A DNA stretch of 64,000 nucleotides from Sphagnum compactum (GCA_965153455.1 OZ234498.1:5394001-5458000), one strand, 5' to 3'. Shown: positions 1 through 13,130, counted from the stretch's first letter. Numbers and translations: made by a program. Notes: a model not told the origin generated them from the sequence alone.

Positions 1-998
1 TTCTTGTATTGGTTTTTTCTTATGCACATGCAAAGGGCTGGGAGGCGTGCCAAAAGGAGCAACCTGTCTCTTCATACCGCCTGTGGTAAAACCTAACAAA
101 ACAACCAGACAATTGCTAGCATGGGGCTCCTTGTCATCTCAAATTTTCCCCATGCTTTCAGTAGCAAAGACAGGTTATGGTTTGCATTGCTTGCAATAAA
201 TTATCCCAATCCCTAAATGTTTGAGGACAGACAAAACTGTCTGATCATTGCTAAGTGTTCCCAATACCACACTCATCTTGTGACTGAAACTCAGTCCGTT
301 CAGAAAGGGCATTGAGCTCCACCTACTGTCTGGTGCTAATGAAGTTAAATGGGGATGGTTTTTGTAGCTGCTCATTACTGTGCATGTTGCATGTAGATCA
401 ATGAGCATGTGTGGGACTCACCATCGTTCAAACCACTCAGTTCTATTTCTGCATCTTTGGGGCCACAGTCTCCTCTTTTCTTGTTTGCTGATATGCTGAT
501 GCAGGTTCTGAAATCAATATAACCTCAACATCCGGTAAGTATGAAGTTCTCAATCCTCATGACAGATAATTCAAGAATGTCACAAACCTCTGTTTGTTGA
601 CAAAAATGACCAACAGACTGCTATATTGTCAGTTCATTCCTTTTGTAAAGATAGTTCGATCCTCCCTCTGCTAACACTTTTGTTCAGTGGTCCTTTGCAA
701 CAATCCTGGGGTTGATCCCAGCAGGTACTCCACAGTGTGCACAGCAATATACAGAGGAACAAACACACCTGCACTAATCAAACAATTTGGAGACACATAT
801 GGATCTAAGAGGAAAGTCCACCTTGAAGATTTTACAAACAGTGAATTGAAACAGGGAAATTCTACAGCACAAAAGAAGACCAAGGAAGCTTGTGTATCTG
901 TTCCCATCTCAAAGGGATAACTTCAAGAGCTCCTCCATCATGATGGTAACCAGATTGAATGACACAGTTTTACAGCTGGAGGCATGGTTTTCACTACC
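1..998. other. 3' flank of the DIM1 gene, no gene recognised
   Basis: Open frames at 175-408 and 671-920 run on both strands but show no recognisable family, codon bias or splice structure. The last 80 or so bases before 999 are probably 3' UTR of the minus-strand DIM1 gene. I see nothing else I can name. Confidence 0.5.
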
Positions 999-1618
999 TC
1001 AATAGCGGTACTTGGTGGAATAGTCCTTGGGAGAAACCACAAGACCTCTTCCCTTCCGTGCTCCTCGATAAACAGTCTCCACAATGTCAATGAACTCCTG
1101 CTTGTTCTTGAGAGCCCAATTGATCTTGTTGTTATTCCCGGTACCCAGATCGATCATGATGTGCTTGTTCCGGAAGAAGAACATGATGGTGCAGGGGTCG
1201 TAAAGCTCATACATCGTGTTGAAGTCCGGTACCTCGCTAATATCTACGAGATAAATCACAGCAAAGTTCTTGATGGTCTCCGCGACCGATGCTAGAACCT
1301 CATCCATCTGCAGGTTAGCTCCCAGGCTCAATCAAAATTTTCCCATAACGAGGGCATGACACAACGGCACCATCAAAAGCCATAGCCGCAAAATTCGAAC
1401 CACCAGAGGCAGATTTTGTCACAGGAATTGGAGCAAAAGGGGACGATGCACAAACAGACCCAAAAAAAAGTAAGGAGGATGAGTCAAGCCACCAACACCT
1501 GCATGCAAGTCTCGTCCCAATCGTGACCGAAGCGAATCACCACGGCACGCTCCTCCTCCGCCAGGATGGCCTGGTCTACGGCCCAGCCGGAGTGCAGATG
1601 CGGCAACAGATACGACAT
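999..1618 (-). CDS. YLS8: DIM1/YLS8-type U5 snRNP thioredoxin-fold protein, complete, two exons
   Basis: This is the DIM1/Dib1/TXNL4A family, a small nuclear thioredoxin-fold protein of the U5 snRNP and the U4/U6.U5 tri-snRNP needed for pre-mRNA splicing. Reading on the minus strand, exon 1 is 1618-1499 (40 codons, opening MSYLLPHLHSGWAVDQAI and ending WDETCMQ). The 191-bp intron runs GT at 1498 to CAG ending at 1308. Exon 2 is 1307-999, starting MDEVLASVAETIKNFAVIYL and ending SPKDYSTKYRY. The joined product is 142 residues, the usual length for this family. The motifs FGHDWDETC, DLGTGNNNKINWA and YRGARKGRG are all intact. The start is the ATG at 1618: the upstream frame is an alanine run that is not conserved. 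The protein is near invariant across eukaryotes, so the call is very secure. The upstream flank becomes a tandem array within about 130 bp, and a telobox-like AAACCCTAA lies near 1743. Confidence 0.96.
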
Positions 1619-1739
1619 AGCTTCCTCGTATCTGGCTTCCTCCCCGTCCTTCTCTCGCTCCTGCAATGGAAGGCAAACATGTGCAGCAGCAGCAGCAGCA
1701 GCAGAAGCAGTAATCGGCAAAGAGGGAAGGAAGACGGGA

Positions 1740-2955
1740 CCTAAACCCTAATCTCACACATTACTGTGGTCTTAAGCTCTCTTCATGGATGAAAAATTCT
1801 TAGTAAACGTGAGATTACAATCAACGAATTCCCCAACTCCAATCTCACACATTAGTGTGCTCATTGGCTCTCCCCATGGATGAAAATTTCTTAGTGAGCG
1901 TGAGATTACAATCAACCAATTCCCAAACCCTAATCTCACACAATGTTGTGCACAATGGTTCTCCAAAATTTCTTAGAAAACGTGAGATGACAATCGAGGA
2001 ATTCCCAAGCCCTAATCTCACACATTATTGTGTTCATTGGCTTTCCTCATGGATGAATTGTTTGTTAAATAATGATCTCATGTTTTCTTTTGTATTTTTC
2101 ATCTCATGTGAAATTCCAATCAAGGAATTCCCAAGCCCTAATCCCACAAATTACTATGCTCATTGAGTCTCCTCATGGATGAATTGTTTGTTAATAAAGG
2201 TAAGATTTCAATCAAGGAACTCCCAAGCCCTAATCCCACAAATTACTATGCTCATTAGGTCTCCTCATGGATGAATTGTTTGCTAATAAAGGTAAGATTT
2301 CAATCAAGGAATTCCCAAGCCCTAATATCACAAATTACTATGCTCATTGGGTCTCCTCATGGATGAATTGTTTGCTAATAAAGGTAAGATTTCATTCAAG
2401 GAACTCCCAAGTCCTAATCCCACAAATTACTATGCTCATTAGGTCTCCTCATGGATGATTTGTTTGCTAATAAAGGTTAGATTTCAATCAAGGAATTCCC
2501 AAGCCCTAATATCACAAATTACTATGCTCATTGGGTCTCCTCATGGATGAATTGTTTGCTAATAAAGGTGAGATTTCAATCAAGGAATTCCCAAGTCCTA
2601 ATCCCACACATTAGTTGTTCATTGACTGTCCTCATGGATGAATTTTATTTCAGTAAAAGTGAGATGATAATCAAGGAATTTTCAAAGCCCTAATCCTACG
2701 ATTATTGTGTTCATTGGCTCTCCTCATGGATGAATTTTTTTGGTAAACATGATATGACAATCAAGGAATTCCCAAGCCCTAATCTTGCATGTTCATGTAA
2801 TGGCTTTTCCTCATGGATGAAAAATACCCAAAAAAACATGAGATCATTATCAAGGTATTTCCCAAGTCCTAATCTCCACAATTATTGTGCTCATTGGCTC
2901 TCCTCATGGATGAATTCCTTTTAACAAATGCATGCATGAGATTGTAATCAAGGAA
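1740..2955. repeat. Tandem array, about 13 copies of a 92-bp unit, upstream of the DIM1 gene
   Basis: The landmark CATGGATGA recurs at about 1784, 1875, 2048, 2174, 2266, 2358, 2450, 2542, 2633, 2725, 2812 and 2905, with one degenerate copy near 1955. The spacing is 91-92 bp for most copies. Each unit also carries AAGGAATTCCCAAGCCCTAATC or a close variant and a TCACACATTA-type segment. The copies nearest the gene read AAACCCTAATC, a plant telobox. The middle copies (2174-2633) are the most alike and the edges are more diverged, as expected for unequal exchange. The array covers what should be the DIM1 promoter. Confidence 0.92.
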
Positions 2956-5900
2956 TTTCAGATTTTATTTTGAATCATGCACAGATTACCATTATCTTTT
3001 ACCTCATTCTCACATACCATTGAAAAAGCTCCCTTTCAAAATGAAACTAAATTATAACAAAATTTAAATTTAAATATTAATTTAAATATTAGAGTACATT
3101 CCATAATTTAAAAAATGATTTGGTCTTTGCACTACCACAATGTTGATTTGAATATGTTTCTAATCACGATTAAAAGATGTTCACTAAAATAGTACCCAAG
3201 AAAATTAAGATGATATATAGTGTAAATTTATTATATTATTATTAATTTTGAGTAAATCATCATTAAATTGAAAATACCAACATTAGTTACTAAAAATGTC
3301 AATAATTGAGTTTTTGAAATATAATTAGAATGGCATTTCGTATTGATTTATTTGTAATTCTTAATTTTAATAAAACCAAACGCTACCATCATGTTAAATA
3401 AATTACCAATTGTTGGAATTATGAAAATTAATCAATATCGAATGCATTAAAAAATGTATGGATATAGAGTGGTTTAATGGTTTAAAAACATTAAGACGTG
3501 TTCCATTCCATATGAAACATGTTGAAATTTAGGACATTTAAAACAATTTGCAATCGTGATGTGCAAGTCAAAAACTTTAATCATAATTTAATATTCATTT
3601 TTCAAAACATAAGCAATGTATTATTTAATAAGCCATTAAGTTTTTAAATGTAGTTGTTAAATGAAACGGTGAAACACAAATGCATTTGAATGTGAATCAT
3701 GCATATTTAAATACAACATCCACAAAATAATCTCTAGGCTTTCAAGACCTTGGTGTGATACATAATGATAATATGTTAAAAGACATATAATTTATAGTTA
3801 ACATGCAATTCATTTAGCCAAAATTTTAAGTCTTTGAATAATGTAAAATTCAAAATCAAGAACCAAACTTTGAATAGGTTTCAATTTCATAAAAAATGGG
3901 GAATTTTTATAATTTTAAATTTTAAAATTTGTTATCAACTTTTATGGTTTTTAAAGCCTTACTTGTTTCATTTTGCACCCAATTTGCAAACATTGGTTTA
4001 TTCTGCACAAACTAGATCATTTCGTTTTCTTCTTCCCTTTTTTTGTTACCTTCTTTGCTTTATTTTTTCCTTTTTGTAAAGCTTCTATGCTAACAAGCCA
4101 TTCATCCTTGCATGCATTAATTCAATTAATGACACACATTGAGAAAAAGTTGTAACCCCAACATATTCATGGGATGTATAAAACACAACATGATGTAATA
4201 AATTTGGAAATATTTTCAAAAAAAAAAGTAGTTTCAATTAATATAGTACAAAACAACTTCAACACATGTTTGGGGAATAATTAATGAAATTTGAAATTTT
4301 CATGTCAAGAATGAAATATTCTTGAATATTCCAAAAGACTATGCATTTTTCTTCACAAAATTTTGTTCTTTGAAAAAACTAAATTTGAATTTTACAATAT
4401 TTCACAAATAATATAATTAGTGTCAAAGATGCCAAGGAACTACAATAATAAATAAAATGTAAATATAAAAATGACATCAATGTATAATAAATTATGCAAT
4501 AAGTAGAATGTATTTTTTTTCTAGTAGGTCATATTTGCATAAAGGACAAGGTCACCAAATGAGTTTTAAAAGGTCTACATATGAACCACTTGGGCTTCAC
4601 ATTGCTATGCACTATTAGTGATGATCTACCATTTTATTTTAATAATGCATTTGAATGTGAGTATTTGAGGAATGGAATATTTTTTATTGTTTATGTTGTT
4701 CTACAAATGTGATTGCATTTGTGACACATTGTAACTATATTTTTATGGGGCGAGTCCAAATCTTGTATTGGTTGCATATGCTATTGTGAAAAATCCACAA
4801 GATGAATTGTCTAATTGTTGCATAACATTTGCATATAAATATAATAAATGTTTTACATTTATGATGTTAGTTAGTAATTGGATGGTGTCGTTTGGTAATT
4901 TTTTCGTTGTCAATCTATTTGAATCATATATTGTGTAATGTAGGTCTAGTGTGGATGCATATATTTAAATTAAAATCCAATGAATATTGCTTATGAAAAT
5001 GTGTTGAAGACAATTAGTTGGGTATCTATGTATAGTCCTATGATTGCGTATGTGTGCTGTTGGTATTTTCTCAATTGTAATTTTTGAACATATAATATTT
5101 GCAAATTGCAACTACTAACTATTAGTCATTCAACCATCCATTTGGATTGAAAAGAATATTTTCATCATTTTTAGTTAATTGGAATTCTTCATGCCAATAA
5201 TCAATGATATTATTGTTAATATTGTTGTCATCTGAATCATAATTAAATGTTTGTTCTTTTCTTTGTAGGATTTCAGTGGATTATTATTTTGGATATTTTT
5301 AGTTATACTATGTTTTGAAATAGATTAGGCCATGTTCAAAATTTTCATGGTGATGACCACTAATGGACCTTATATTAGTTTCATCTAAATTAGTTATGTC
5401 ACTAGAATTCTAATGTAAATGGAATTCACAATATGGGTAAGGTGATCTAAAACATATAACTTGGAACTTCCTACCATATCACATTGTTCAAACATACATT
5501 TTTTTGCAAAAGTTTTACAATATTTTACAAATAATTATAATTACAAAACTTTTGTGCAAAAAAGTAATGTGAAATGATTAACATCATTACCACACATGTA
5601 TTTAACTATAACTATGCTTTGAATTTCATATACATGGAGCTATTTTCATCAATATTTTTATAAAGATGACATTTGAAATCACTTTAATGAAAACCATGTA
5701 TAATACAAATAAACACATAATGCAAACATGTGCATCAATATTTAGGAATAAACTTATATTTTTTATCAAAAGTAAATTTTTGTGTCTATAGGATTTGGTC
5801 CATGAAGATGTTTGCTAGAAGAAAAAAGGTTGAAATATTTTTTAAAATAATTAGTTCCATTTGGAATTTCTAGATTGATATATTGTGCATTTAAAGTTTT

Positions 5901-7636
5901 TTGCACAATTGTGACACTGAGTCAATATGTTATTTTGGACCCATCTTTCATTTGTGGTGCATATGTTAAAAAATCTTCATGTTTGATGGAAAATGGGGGG
6001 TGGAGGTGAAATTATTGAAATGTGAGTTGTTGAGAATTTTTCATAAAATCTCTTTTCAATGGGGAATGTTTTACACATTGCACCAAAGGGATCATACATT
6101 TTTTAAGTCCAAGGGATGGAGCCAAGCCCACGATGTTGTCATTTAACACATTCAAAATGTTTTGATAATCTTTATCATTTTTGTGTGCATCCTAAAGGCA
6201 TTTTATCTTGTGTTAATTTAATATCGACAAGTAATGTGTGGTTGTTAGGTTTCTTCAAAGGATCTTATTTCTCATTCAAAAGAGTGGCCGTGAAGGGGAT
6301 TTATGTCTTTGTAAGAAGCTCCTTTCTTTGGTCATTCAACTAAAACGAGATATGTAATTTTTCTTGCATGCATCCAAAAACAATCAACACCAAGTATGAA
6401 ATTATGAACATGTTATGGCAAAAGCAAAATATTTTGATTAATATCATGTAGGAAATTGATAAAAAGGTGAAGTTCCCAAAATTTGTTTAGCAATAAATGC
6501 TAAGAACCTCTACAGATGTGAGTTGGAACTAGTGTAAGGGTTTTTTAAAGCCTTCGTATGAGTTATGATTGTATGCTTTCAAAACATTACAAATTGTTGA
6601 TTTGGTAATCATTTTACAAAACAAACATGGGTGCAATTTGGCCTCTTGAAAACTAAATTTAAATCAACTTTGCTTTCACCTTTTCATATTATGGTAGAAG
6701 GCCCAATCGAGCATTGTGTTTAATTAACAATATTGATCAACCTAGTAGGTTTGCTTGAATGCAACATGGGATGTTCTTATAAGTACATTTTTTGGGCATA
6801 TATCTAGTGTATTAGGTGTTGTGTTATTTTTGAGATTGAATATTTAACATCCTCCACATTTATAATACTACAAGTGGAGAAACAACATTTAAATTAGTAT
6901 GCCATGGAAAAAATAAGATCTTCTAAGTATATTCATACTTCTATGCAAAACCTTAAGCTTTCCTTGAGGCACTTTCATTGGCGAGATTCTTTTTGTACAA
7001 TAAGCTTTGCCCATTCTTTTTGGAAGGTCTCCCAACCTCTCTCATCCAACTAAGCCTCTTGATTGATAGGTTTGGTGTTTGTTTTAATTTATATTGGAAG
7101 CACTTTAAAGTCTTTCCCCCAAAAAAGGCCCATGTGAGTATAATGATTACCGAGTGATGATTCAAACTAATGACCAAATAAACACTGCTCTCATTAAAAA
7201 AAAACCCCATTCATCATAACAAGAAATAAAAAATGAACGTGAAATTTGTTTCAATTACTGTTCAACGACCAACATGAAGTTGATATGCTTAGCATAGCAA
7301 AGCTTGGACCCAAGCATTTTTCTATGCATCAAAGTTTTTGAACTTATACAATTCCAACATGATAGAGTGGGAGTGTTGGAACTACCTAATTAATAGTCAT
7401 GCTAAAAGTTGTTGGGCTAATGTCATAGCAACAACCAACCATCATAGATTTGCTCGTCAACTCTTTCCCACTAATCTTATTTAGAGATTAGCTCGTCAAT
7501 CATGTGTGTATTGGTTTACTTCTACTTATATTATTATAAACAAGCTTTTCATGCTCAGAATCATGTTCAATGCACATGTTCACATGAGACAACAATGTCT
7601 CACTATTGCACTCTTATTAGTTTCTTCTTCCACAAT
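2956..7636. other. AT-rich intergenic sequence, no gene seen
   Basis: Short frames only (for example 3834-4079 and 6116-6343), all low-complexity and without splice-supported exons. The composition is strongly AT with many homopolymer runs, as in old decayed repeats. I could not assign any segment to a named element. Confidence 0.6.
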
Positions 7637-7667
7637 CTTCTCTCTCTCTCTATCTCTCTCTCTCTAT
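7637..7667. repeat. (TC)n microsatellite
   Basis: A run of TC dinucleotides of about 30 bp with one interrupting TA. It is a simple repeat with no neighbouring gene. Confidence 0.9.
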
Positions 7668-8061
7668 GTTTGTCATAATTGCCACATGATTAGTTGTGTA
7701 CTTAGTTGTTGAAGTTTTCAATCTTATTCAAGTTTGGTGTTTGGCCAAAAGCTTAGATATGGGGGAAGATGTTGTGCTTCAGAAAAGCAGATATGCCTGT
7801 CAGGTCTTGATGCTTCTTCACCAAGTGACTCCATCAAAGCATAAATATGACTGAATGGTCAAGCGAATCTTCCTCTTGCCAAAATGGATGGAAGCCTTGT
7901 GGAGTGTCTTCCCCTAGTGAATTGTGCCCATTCCCATCTGTTAGGTGGGCATTTGAGGGGGGCAACCAACAAGCAATCACTAGGCCAAAGCCCAAGAAGG
8001 CAGAGCCTAGTGGCCGATTGCACAACAGAATTGGCCACCATGGGCTGATTCCGTGGCGTAG

Positions 8062-8170
8062 GTAAATAGCAAGGGGAACCAAGGGAACATATGTTCCCTT
8101 GCATAAATAGCAAGGGGAACCAAGGGAACGTCATCCGTTTCCTTGCATAAATAACAAGGCGAACCAATGA
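8062..8170. repeat. Short tandem repeat (about 41 bp, nearly three copies) containing a 22-bp perfect palindrome
   Basis: Two units and part of a third share AAATAGCAAGGGGAACCA, starting near 8064, 8105 and 8151 (the last degenerate). The first unit holds a perfect palindrome at 8080-8101 centred on ACATATGT with GGGAA/TTCCC arms. The second unit has a broken version. It sits in a patch (about 7745-8500) with higher GC than its surroundings, in which I recognise no gene. Confidence 0.75.
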
Positions 8171-9089
8171 ATCGAGTTGGTTTAAGTGAAGGGAACACTC
8201 CCCTGAATGGAAGGAAAGTGCTCACATGCAATGCCTTAGCTACAACCAGTTCCTCCAATTTGGAACAAGACCTTACCCATCAGCATGGGCTGGTTGTAGT
8301 TAGCAAAGGCCCACCAGTTGCATACAACAAGCTTGACTTAGTCACACACAAACTGTGCCCAGAGAGAGAACCCTCCTCCTCTATTCAAACTAGCAAGAAC
8401 ATGCACTTCTGGGCTTACAATTGCATGTTTGCAGTGTTCACATTTCTGACACTATCTTCCTCTTTACTTCTTGACTTGTTCAGGTTTCTCTTATTGTAAA
8501 GCACTGGCTCTTTTTCTTCTTCTTTTTTTCCCTTTTTTTTTTTTTTTTCCCTTTGCTATTTTATTGGCCTTGTTGCCTACCAAGGTAAGGATATTGTGTT
8601 TAGATTCATTATAGAGTATAGTAGCTTAAGGGATTTTTATAGGCCCCTAGGTAATAAATAATAGGTCTATTTTTATATAAGGATTTTTGAAAGATAATAT
8701 TTTTTGGCTTGTGTTGAAACTTGAGATTAGACATAGAGTTATGATCTTGAAGGATTTTGGTTTCTTTTAGAGGTTTTTTTTTTTTTTGACGATTATATTT
8801 TTGCATGGTGAAATATTTGAATTTTCCGAATTCTTCTTTTGCCTTAAGATACTTTTTCATGTAAATGGGCAAGGCCATCATGTGACCCACCCCTTGTTTA
8901 CAATTGTGAAGCAGAATCATATATCTATGGGCTCTTTTACGAGTTGGAGGATTTCTTTCACTCCGTAGTAGACGGTCCTTCTCTTGGCCCCCTTCCTTTT
9001 TCTTTTTCTTTCTTTCTTTTCAACATTTCCTTACATTTCAAAGAAAAAGGTAAAATGAAAAAAATGAAAAGAAAAATGTCAGTCCTTGT

Positions 9090-9545
9090 TGTAAGAAAAG
9101 GGTTAGCCCTAGAGGCCCTTCAACCATGTTTTGAGGCCCCTAGATATGAGGTAGCTTGAGTGTTGGGCACCGGAAAACATGGAAAGGACTCTAGAACCCT
9201 ATCTCATGCTAAGGCACCTCAAAACATAACCAGTTCCTCTGTGGAAATTGGCGGCGTGGTGCCACCCTATTGGCGGAGAGGTCTCAGGTTACAACCCATA
9301 ATCAGGCTGCTCTTGCCGGTTACGTAGTGCATAGGTTAAGGACCTCCGGGGCGACCCTTATCCTATAGGTTAAGAACTCGTCCAATCGACCCGATTTGGG
9401 TTGGTGATGATCGATCTCATACCGTCCATGTACGCGGCTACGAGTCCCGTGACATTCATCCAACTAAAGTTAAGCTCTACATGGGGTCTGTTTGTCTCAT
9501 CCTAATGGGTAGTAACCCTAGGGTTAGGTTCCCCAAAAAGTGGTG
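9090..9545. other. GC-richer segment, possibly a tRNA-derived SINE relic
   Basis: This segment stands out from the AT-rich flanks. TGGCGGCGTGG at about 9250 resembles a pol III A box with one mismatch, and GGTTACAACCC about 38 bp later resembles a B box with two mismatches, a spacing close to that of tRNA-derived SINEs. I found no clear poly-A tail or target duplication, so the SINE reading is only a suggestion. Confidence 0.3.
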
Positions 9546-11879
9546 TTTAGAGAAGCTATGACCCTTGAATTGAATTTTGCCATTTGAGCTTGTTTTATCG
9601 TACCTTGGGAGTAGTGGTTTTAATTTCTTTGTTTGTGGTGTATTTTGGTGATTTTGTGAAAAGTATATCGAGAAGAGAATAATATTTTGTCAACAAATTC
9701 CCTATTTTTACATTTAAAATTGTAAGTAAGAAAAAAACGAATTTTAAATTTTAAAATTGCCACAATGGCTATGATTTGAAAGGCTGCTTAAGATTTCCTA
9801 CTTTCATATTTTGAATATTACTAGAGTTGATTAATAAATATACTTATGGATGATTCACACTTGATTAACATCACAATGTTGAACAAAACAAAAATAAAAT
9901 TGCTTGGGATTGGGGAGAGTTGGACCTTTAGCAAGTGACTTTGTCCTATGAGTTTAACTATGAGCAATTTGTGTTTGTTGCTACAATAAAATGTCTCCGG
10001 TCTTTTCATACCCACCATGAACACCCAATTCAAAATTGGGTTAGATTATAGGAATTGATAGGGATGCAAATACATCTCTTTTGGGAACTAGCCAAAATTC
10101 CAATTTTTTTTTGGTTTAAGATTTAAGTTGCAAATTTTCCCGGTCCATGCATGAAATTTGGTTTAGCCTTGATTTGCCACTTTTTGGTCTTGGACCCTCA
10201 TCTAAAGGCCATGGGTCCAATTTATGGCTTTGAGCCAATAGTATTGCTCTATTTCATTGGACCTTGGACCTAGACCTTCATTTAAAGTGGCCCTTACCAT
10301 ACATATGTGAGAATTGAAAGTTACACTTCATTTAACTTGAACTTTCTTGATGGCAAAAGGTCCCTTCAATTGGGCACAAGATATTAAATATACCCCTACA
10401 AACTTTGGGTGAGTTATGTTGTGACTTGTGCACAAGTCACAACGATTATTTTGGATGAAAATTTGCCTAAAAGGTGATGCGAAAATAGAAAAGGAAAAAG
10501 ACAATATGTGACAAGGCCATAGTAAAAAAAACATTGTATTGCAGAAATCATCTAATGCTATTGCCAACAAGTTTTAGGATTGTCATTTCTTAGAAAACCT
10601 TAAACCTTAAATTGCCGCTCTACCTTTCATTGTTGCCCCTCCCTCACTACCATTGCTACCATCATTATTGAGCTTCTTACATATCCCATCTCTTTGTTGA
10701 AATTGCCAACACATGGTGATACAAGATAATAATTGTTAATGATGTTTTTAGGGTATAGGGTTTCACACAATGGAGGTAAAAATTTAGTGATTTTGTAGAA
10801 CTCAAGGTTGCAAATCAAATTTTTGTAGTTGTGCATTTGATGTTGTTTTGACAATCAAATGAATTTTCAGAGCTTGTGGTTAACCTAAGGAGATACGGCA
10901 TACAAACAAACAAGGTACAATAACGAGGATGATATACGAACCCTTTTGGGAACTCTTTGGATAAGATTTGGTAATGCTTGTAAGTGTGCATTGAACTGGA
11001 ATTTGGAGTTTTGTTGTTTTATCAAATCATCATGACCAAAGGTGCTCATGGTCCATTGTTTTTTATCAAGTGTTCACATTGTGTCCATATTTTGCAACCC
11101 CAAATGTAAAAGTAGAAGTTTGACTTTTCAAGTAACATTTATGAGCTCGATCTTTCAAATATTTCTTAATTCCTTTCTCCCCCTTATGCCTTTTAGAGTT
11201 TGAAATTTAAATATCATGCATTGTTGCATAGAGTTTTGAAGATTTGAATTTAATGGATCTTACATGTATCATAAAACTAAATAAAAGTTTGATTTCAATT
11301 CTTGTTGATACTTGGCATGAACCCTTCTACAAGTTCTAACCAACTCTAGGTTTAGACCTATCCATCCTCTTTATGAATCATCGTTCTCTCAAAATAAAGT
11401 TGGTCCATCTTCATCACCACCTATTTTGTTGTTTGATGTTGTGTTTGATGAGGTATGTGAAAATATGTTTAAGCAAGTCTAGTATCCTAAGAAAATGAGG
11501 TCTTATTCAATCAATTTTGTAAATTTCAAAATGCTTGGACTATTCATTTACTTGGGGTGAAATGTATGTTAAAAATGAATAGGATTTAATGCAAAATGTT
11601 GGAAATGCAAGGTTTTCATGCTTAGTGTTGATGTTGGCACATTCTACTTCAGTAAAAGCTTGATGCATGCAAGAAATTGGTTAGAATACATTACTTTGAC
11701 CACCCCTCTATCCTCAACCAATTGCGAGTTGACAACCCTTGGAGCAAAAGAAAAAATATTTCCAATTTTTTTTTGTCTATCACCTACTTTTTCATGGTTG
11801 ATTATGAAAGCTTGAAAGAATTATATTTCAATTGCTAGAAATGAAAACTACTTCTACAAAGCATAGGATTGACACTTTG

Positions 11880-13130
11880 ATTTAGGGCATGGCAAAGGTC
11901 ATGCATGAAGTGTTGTTGGAGGCCACTAAAATTACATTGTTACTTTCATGCATTGCCTTCATTACAATGAGTGCAAGGTGTATGCACTAATAAGTGGTTC
12001 ACTTTTTGAAAGAAAAAAGCCAACATGAAGTCCATTCTATAATGTTAAATTGGTGATATAATGTGGAATCATTAGGGAAATGGTAATAAGGTCCATGTAT
12101 CAAAAGCAATAACATCCATATCAATAGGAGCCCAACTAAGGATTCCAAAATATGCACTTATGGTAATTTTATATATAAATTCACTTGGTCTTCCCGTCCG
12201 TGACGTGACGTTCTGCTGCATAATCATTTTTTATGTTTCTGATGCGGAACCGACCATAGGGAAAAGCATTTTTGTCTGGAACTGGCACCCCCAGGAAACC
12301 CGTTTGATTTCTACACAACTGTCCGTCCGTCCGTCCGTCCGTCCGTCCGTCTGTGACAGGGCGTTCCGACCCGTTAACGATCTCTGCGATGCCGATTCTG
12401 CAACCCCCCAGAAATGAGCCGCAAAGACCGATTCTGCTACGTATTTGCTTCTTTTTTTATCTTTTTTTTAATTTGTTTTTTCGGAAAAATCTAAGGCTAC
12501 GTATTTGCTTCTTTTTTTATCTTTTTTTTTGGATTAAAAAATAAAAAATAAGAAATGGGCAGAAAAATCTAAGGCTACGTATTTGCTTCTTTTTTTATCT
12601 TTTTTTTTTGGATTTGTTTTTTCGGATTTTTCTCCCCTTCTCTTAAATTAACAAAAATGAAGAAACAAAATAAAAAATAAAAAATAAAAAATGGGCAGAA
12701 AAATCTAAGGCTACGTATTTGCTTCTTTTTTTATCTTTTTTTTTTTTGGATGACGTCTGGCCAGCAGCTCCAGGGAGCATTCACAACAACCGTGCAAGAG
12801 GAGAGGTTGCTTCCAGTCCGAAGTAAGTAACGGTGGGGGGGGGGGGGGGGGGGGCACGGGTGCATTATGCACCGGGTTCACACTAGTAATAATAATAAAC
12901 CAAGGAAAATTAGTAGCTTTAAGGACTTTTGAAAGTATGGTTTAATTATGGTTATGTAACCTAGTTACAATTTTTGAAAGAAGGATTTCACATAAAAGTG
13001 TATTATGTTATGCCACACCATCTACTGAATAGCTATAGATAATTTAGATTCAACATGAATATCTCAATTTTCTACCATTCTAGTTAATATAATAGTCCAT
13101 ATTTTTTTAAATTTAAATATGAACCCTCAC
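11880..13130. repeat. Diverged dispersed repeat, copy 1 (interrupted at 12.19-12.89 kb)
   Basis: Segments at about 11,980-12,155 and 12,960-13,110 match 23,940-24,120 and 24,190-24,330 in the same order and orientation. Shared landmarks include GTGTTAAATTGGT-like sequence, CATATCAATAG.A(G)CCCAA, then TTTGACATAAAA-like sequence and CTCAATTTTCTACA. Copy 2 lacks the GC-rich block that splits copy 1. The family is not identified. Confidence 0.65.
12187..12889 (+). mobile_element. GC-rich non-autonomous element, Helitron-like
   Basis: The left end is near TCCCGTCCGTGACG, followed by a (CCGT)n tract at about 12,322-12,350. Inside are about four copies of a segment containing CTAAGGCTACGTATTTGCTTC and a T-rich tail. 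A run of about 20 G follows at 12,834-12,854. The right end has a hairpin (GGTGCAT/ATGCACC) followed by GGGTTCACACTAG and then T. A 3' hairpin about 10 bases before CTAG-T is the Helitron pattern. The 5' flank is T rather than A, so assignment is tentative. It interrupts the dispersed repeat that is uninterrupted at 23.9-24.3 kb. Confidence 0.5.

Noticed and set aside
1484-1744. Alanine-rich or serine-rich frames around the DIM1 start (both strands)
   Set aside because: Translations of a GCA repeat in the 5' leader. The conserved protein starts at the ATG at 1618.
1740-2955. CRISPR-like array
   Set aside because: The units are contiguous diverged tandem copies with no unique spacers, in a eukaryotic genome.
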